A stretch of DNA of 64,000 nt, taken from the NCBI GenBank assembly GCA_963580285.1, contig OY757017.1, positions 117,205,527 through 117,269,526 of the forward strand. Reading direction: 5' to 3'. This DNA comes from Lucinisca nassula (lineage: Eukaryota > Mollusca > Bivalvia > Lucinida > Lucinidae). A model generated the notes under the pieces. It was not told the DNA's origin. It searched no databases and was given only the letters and a program-made list of their open reading frames with translations. The translations under genes and the position numbers were made by a program. This document shows positions 63,833 through 64,000 of the stretch, in pieces; the first letter of the stretch is position 1, and the number at the start of each line of letters is the position of its first letter.

Positions 63833-64000
63833 GTAGAAGTAAAACAAAGATCAGGAATTGATACAATTAACTTACTCCATCCATAAAAGACACCAAAGGG
63901 AAAGAAATACAAACATTAAGCGACCAGACCATAATGGAAACCTAAACAAAGGAAGGCCATATGGACAGTTACTTTCCCACAAAATGGCCATATGGCCATC
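63833..64000 (-). mobile_element. Young Naiad 3' end, cut by the window edge
   Basis: Starts at the extreme 3' tip (GTAGAAGTAAAACAAAGATC on the plus strand) and runs through the GGCCATATGGCC palindrome to the end of the window. It appears identical to the start of the copy at 43866. Confidence 0.88.

Overview
This 64 kb window is almost entirely transposable elements and their debris, and I found no credible host protein-coding gene. The combination of elements points to a bivalve mollusc, most likely a clam: Penelope-like retroelements of the Naiad type with in-frame UGA codons (reported from clams and spiders), hammerhead-ribozyme repeats, tRNA-headed SINEs with shared central domains, and satellite-bearing elements of the 'pearl'/Helentron kind. 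The assignment is by repeat content only.

The dominant family is Naiad, with about 30 fragments on both strands. The longest copy (22048-25500, minus) has its GIY-YIG endonuclease upstream of the reverse transcriptase, the permuted order that defines Naiads. It carries four UGA codons lying in the coding frames of its pieces. Two of them recur at the same sites in a second degraded copy at 49575-51410. Recoding as selenocysteine is the best reading. The other Naiad fragments are mostly 3'-end pieces in tandem and inverted arrays.

The second family of special interest is a 242-bp repeat with type I hammerhead ribozymes (a retrozyme). One dimeric copy at 25935-26372 has two ribozymes with intact cores. 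A third near-intact ribozyme lies at 40105-40150, and two decayed ones lie at 2666 and 29885.

The third dominant signal is a superfamily of about 280-bp foldback MITEs. All share the ends CATYACG...CGTRATG and a central palindrome of up to about 100 bp around GTTAGAACCGCCTC. I call the versions MITE-A (ends CATYACGAAAACACGCC), MITE-B (one end CATCACGTGAACAAGTCCG) and MITE-C (subtermini related to CATCACGATAACAAGTCC). Smaller foldbacks are called FB-1 to FB-5.

Layout: 0-5 kb Naiad ends, retrozyme, tRNA SINE; 5-9.7 kb MITEs and a 42-bp minisatellite; 9.9-10.9 kb a heat-shock-type promoter without a recognisable gene; 12.5-15 kb Naiad array; 15.4-16.6 kb a DNA element nested in a MITE; 17.7-20.2 kb a dead RNase H-bearing LINE with SINEs; 20.3-25.5 kb inverted Naiad cluster with the longest copy; 25.5-26.5 kb retrozyme in a tandem-repeat element; 27-30 kb MITE and Naiad; 30.6-34.0 kb a DNA transposon with about 600-bp inverted repeats and a DDE/SWIM transposase relic; 34.4-35.2 kb a mariner-like MITE; 36-48.9 kb Naiad, MITE and SINE mosaic; 49.6-51.4 kb second large Naiad; 52-56.7 kb MITEs and SINEs; 56.7-63.7 kb a three-level nest (satellite element in a MITE, Helitron-like element in the satellite element).

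SINEs with 9-13 bp target duplications sit inside many of the other repeats, so relative ages can be read from the nesting. No tool was run. Coordinates of degraded repeats are good to roughly 10-20 bp.
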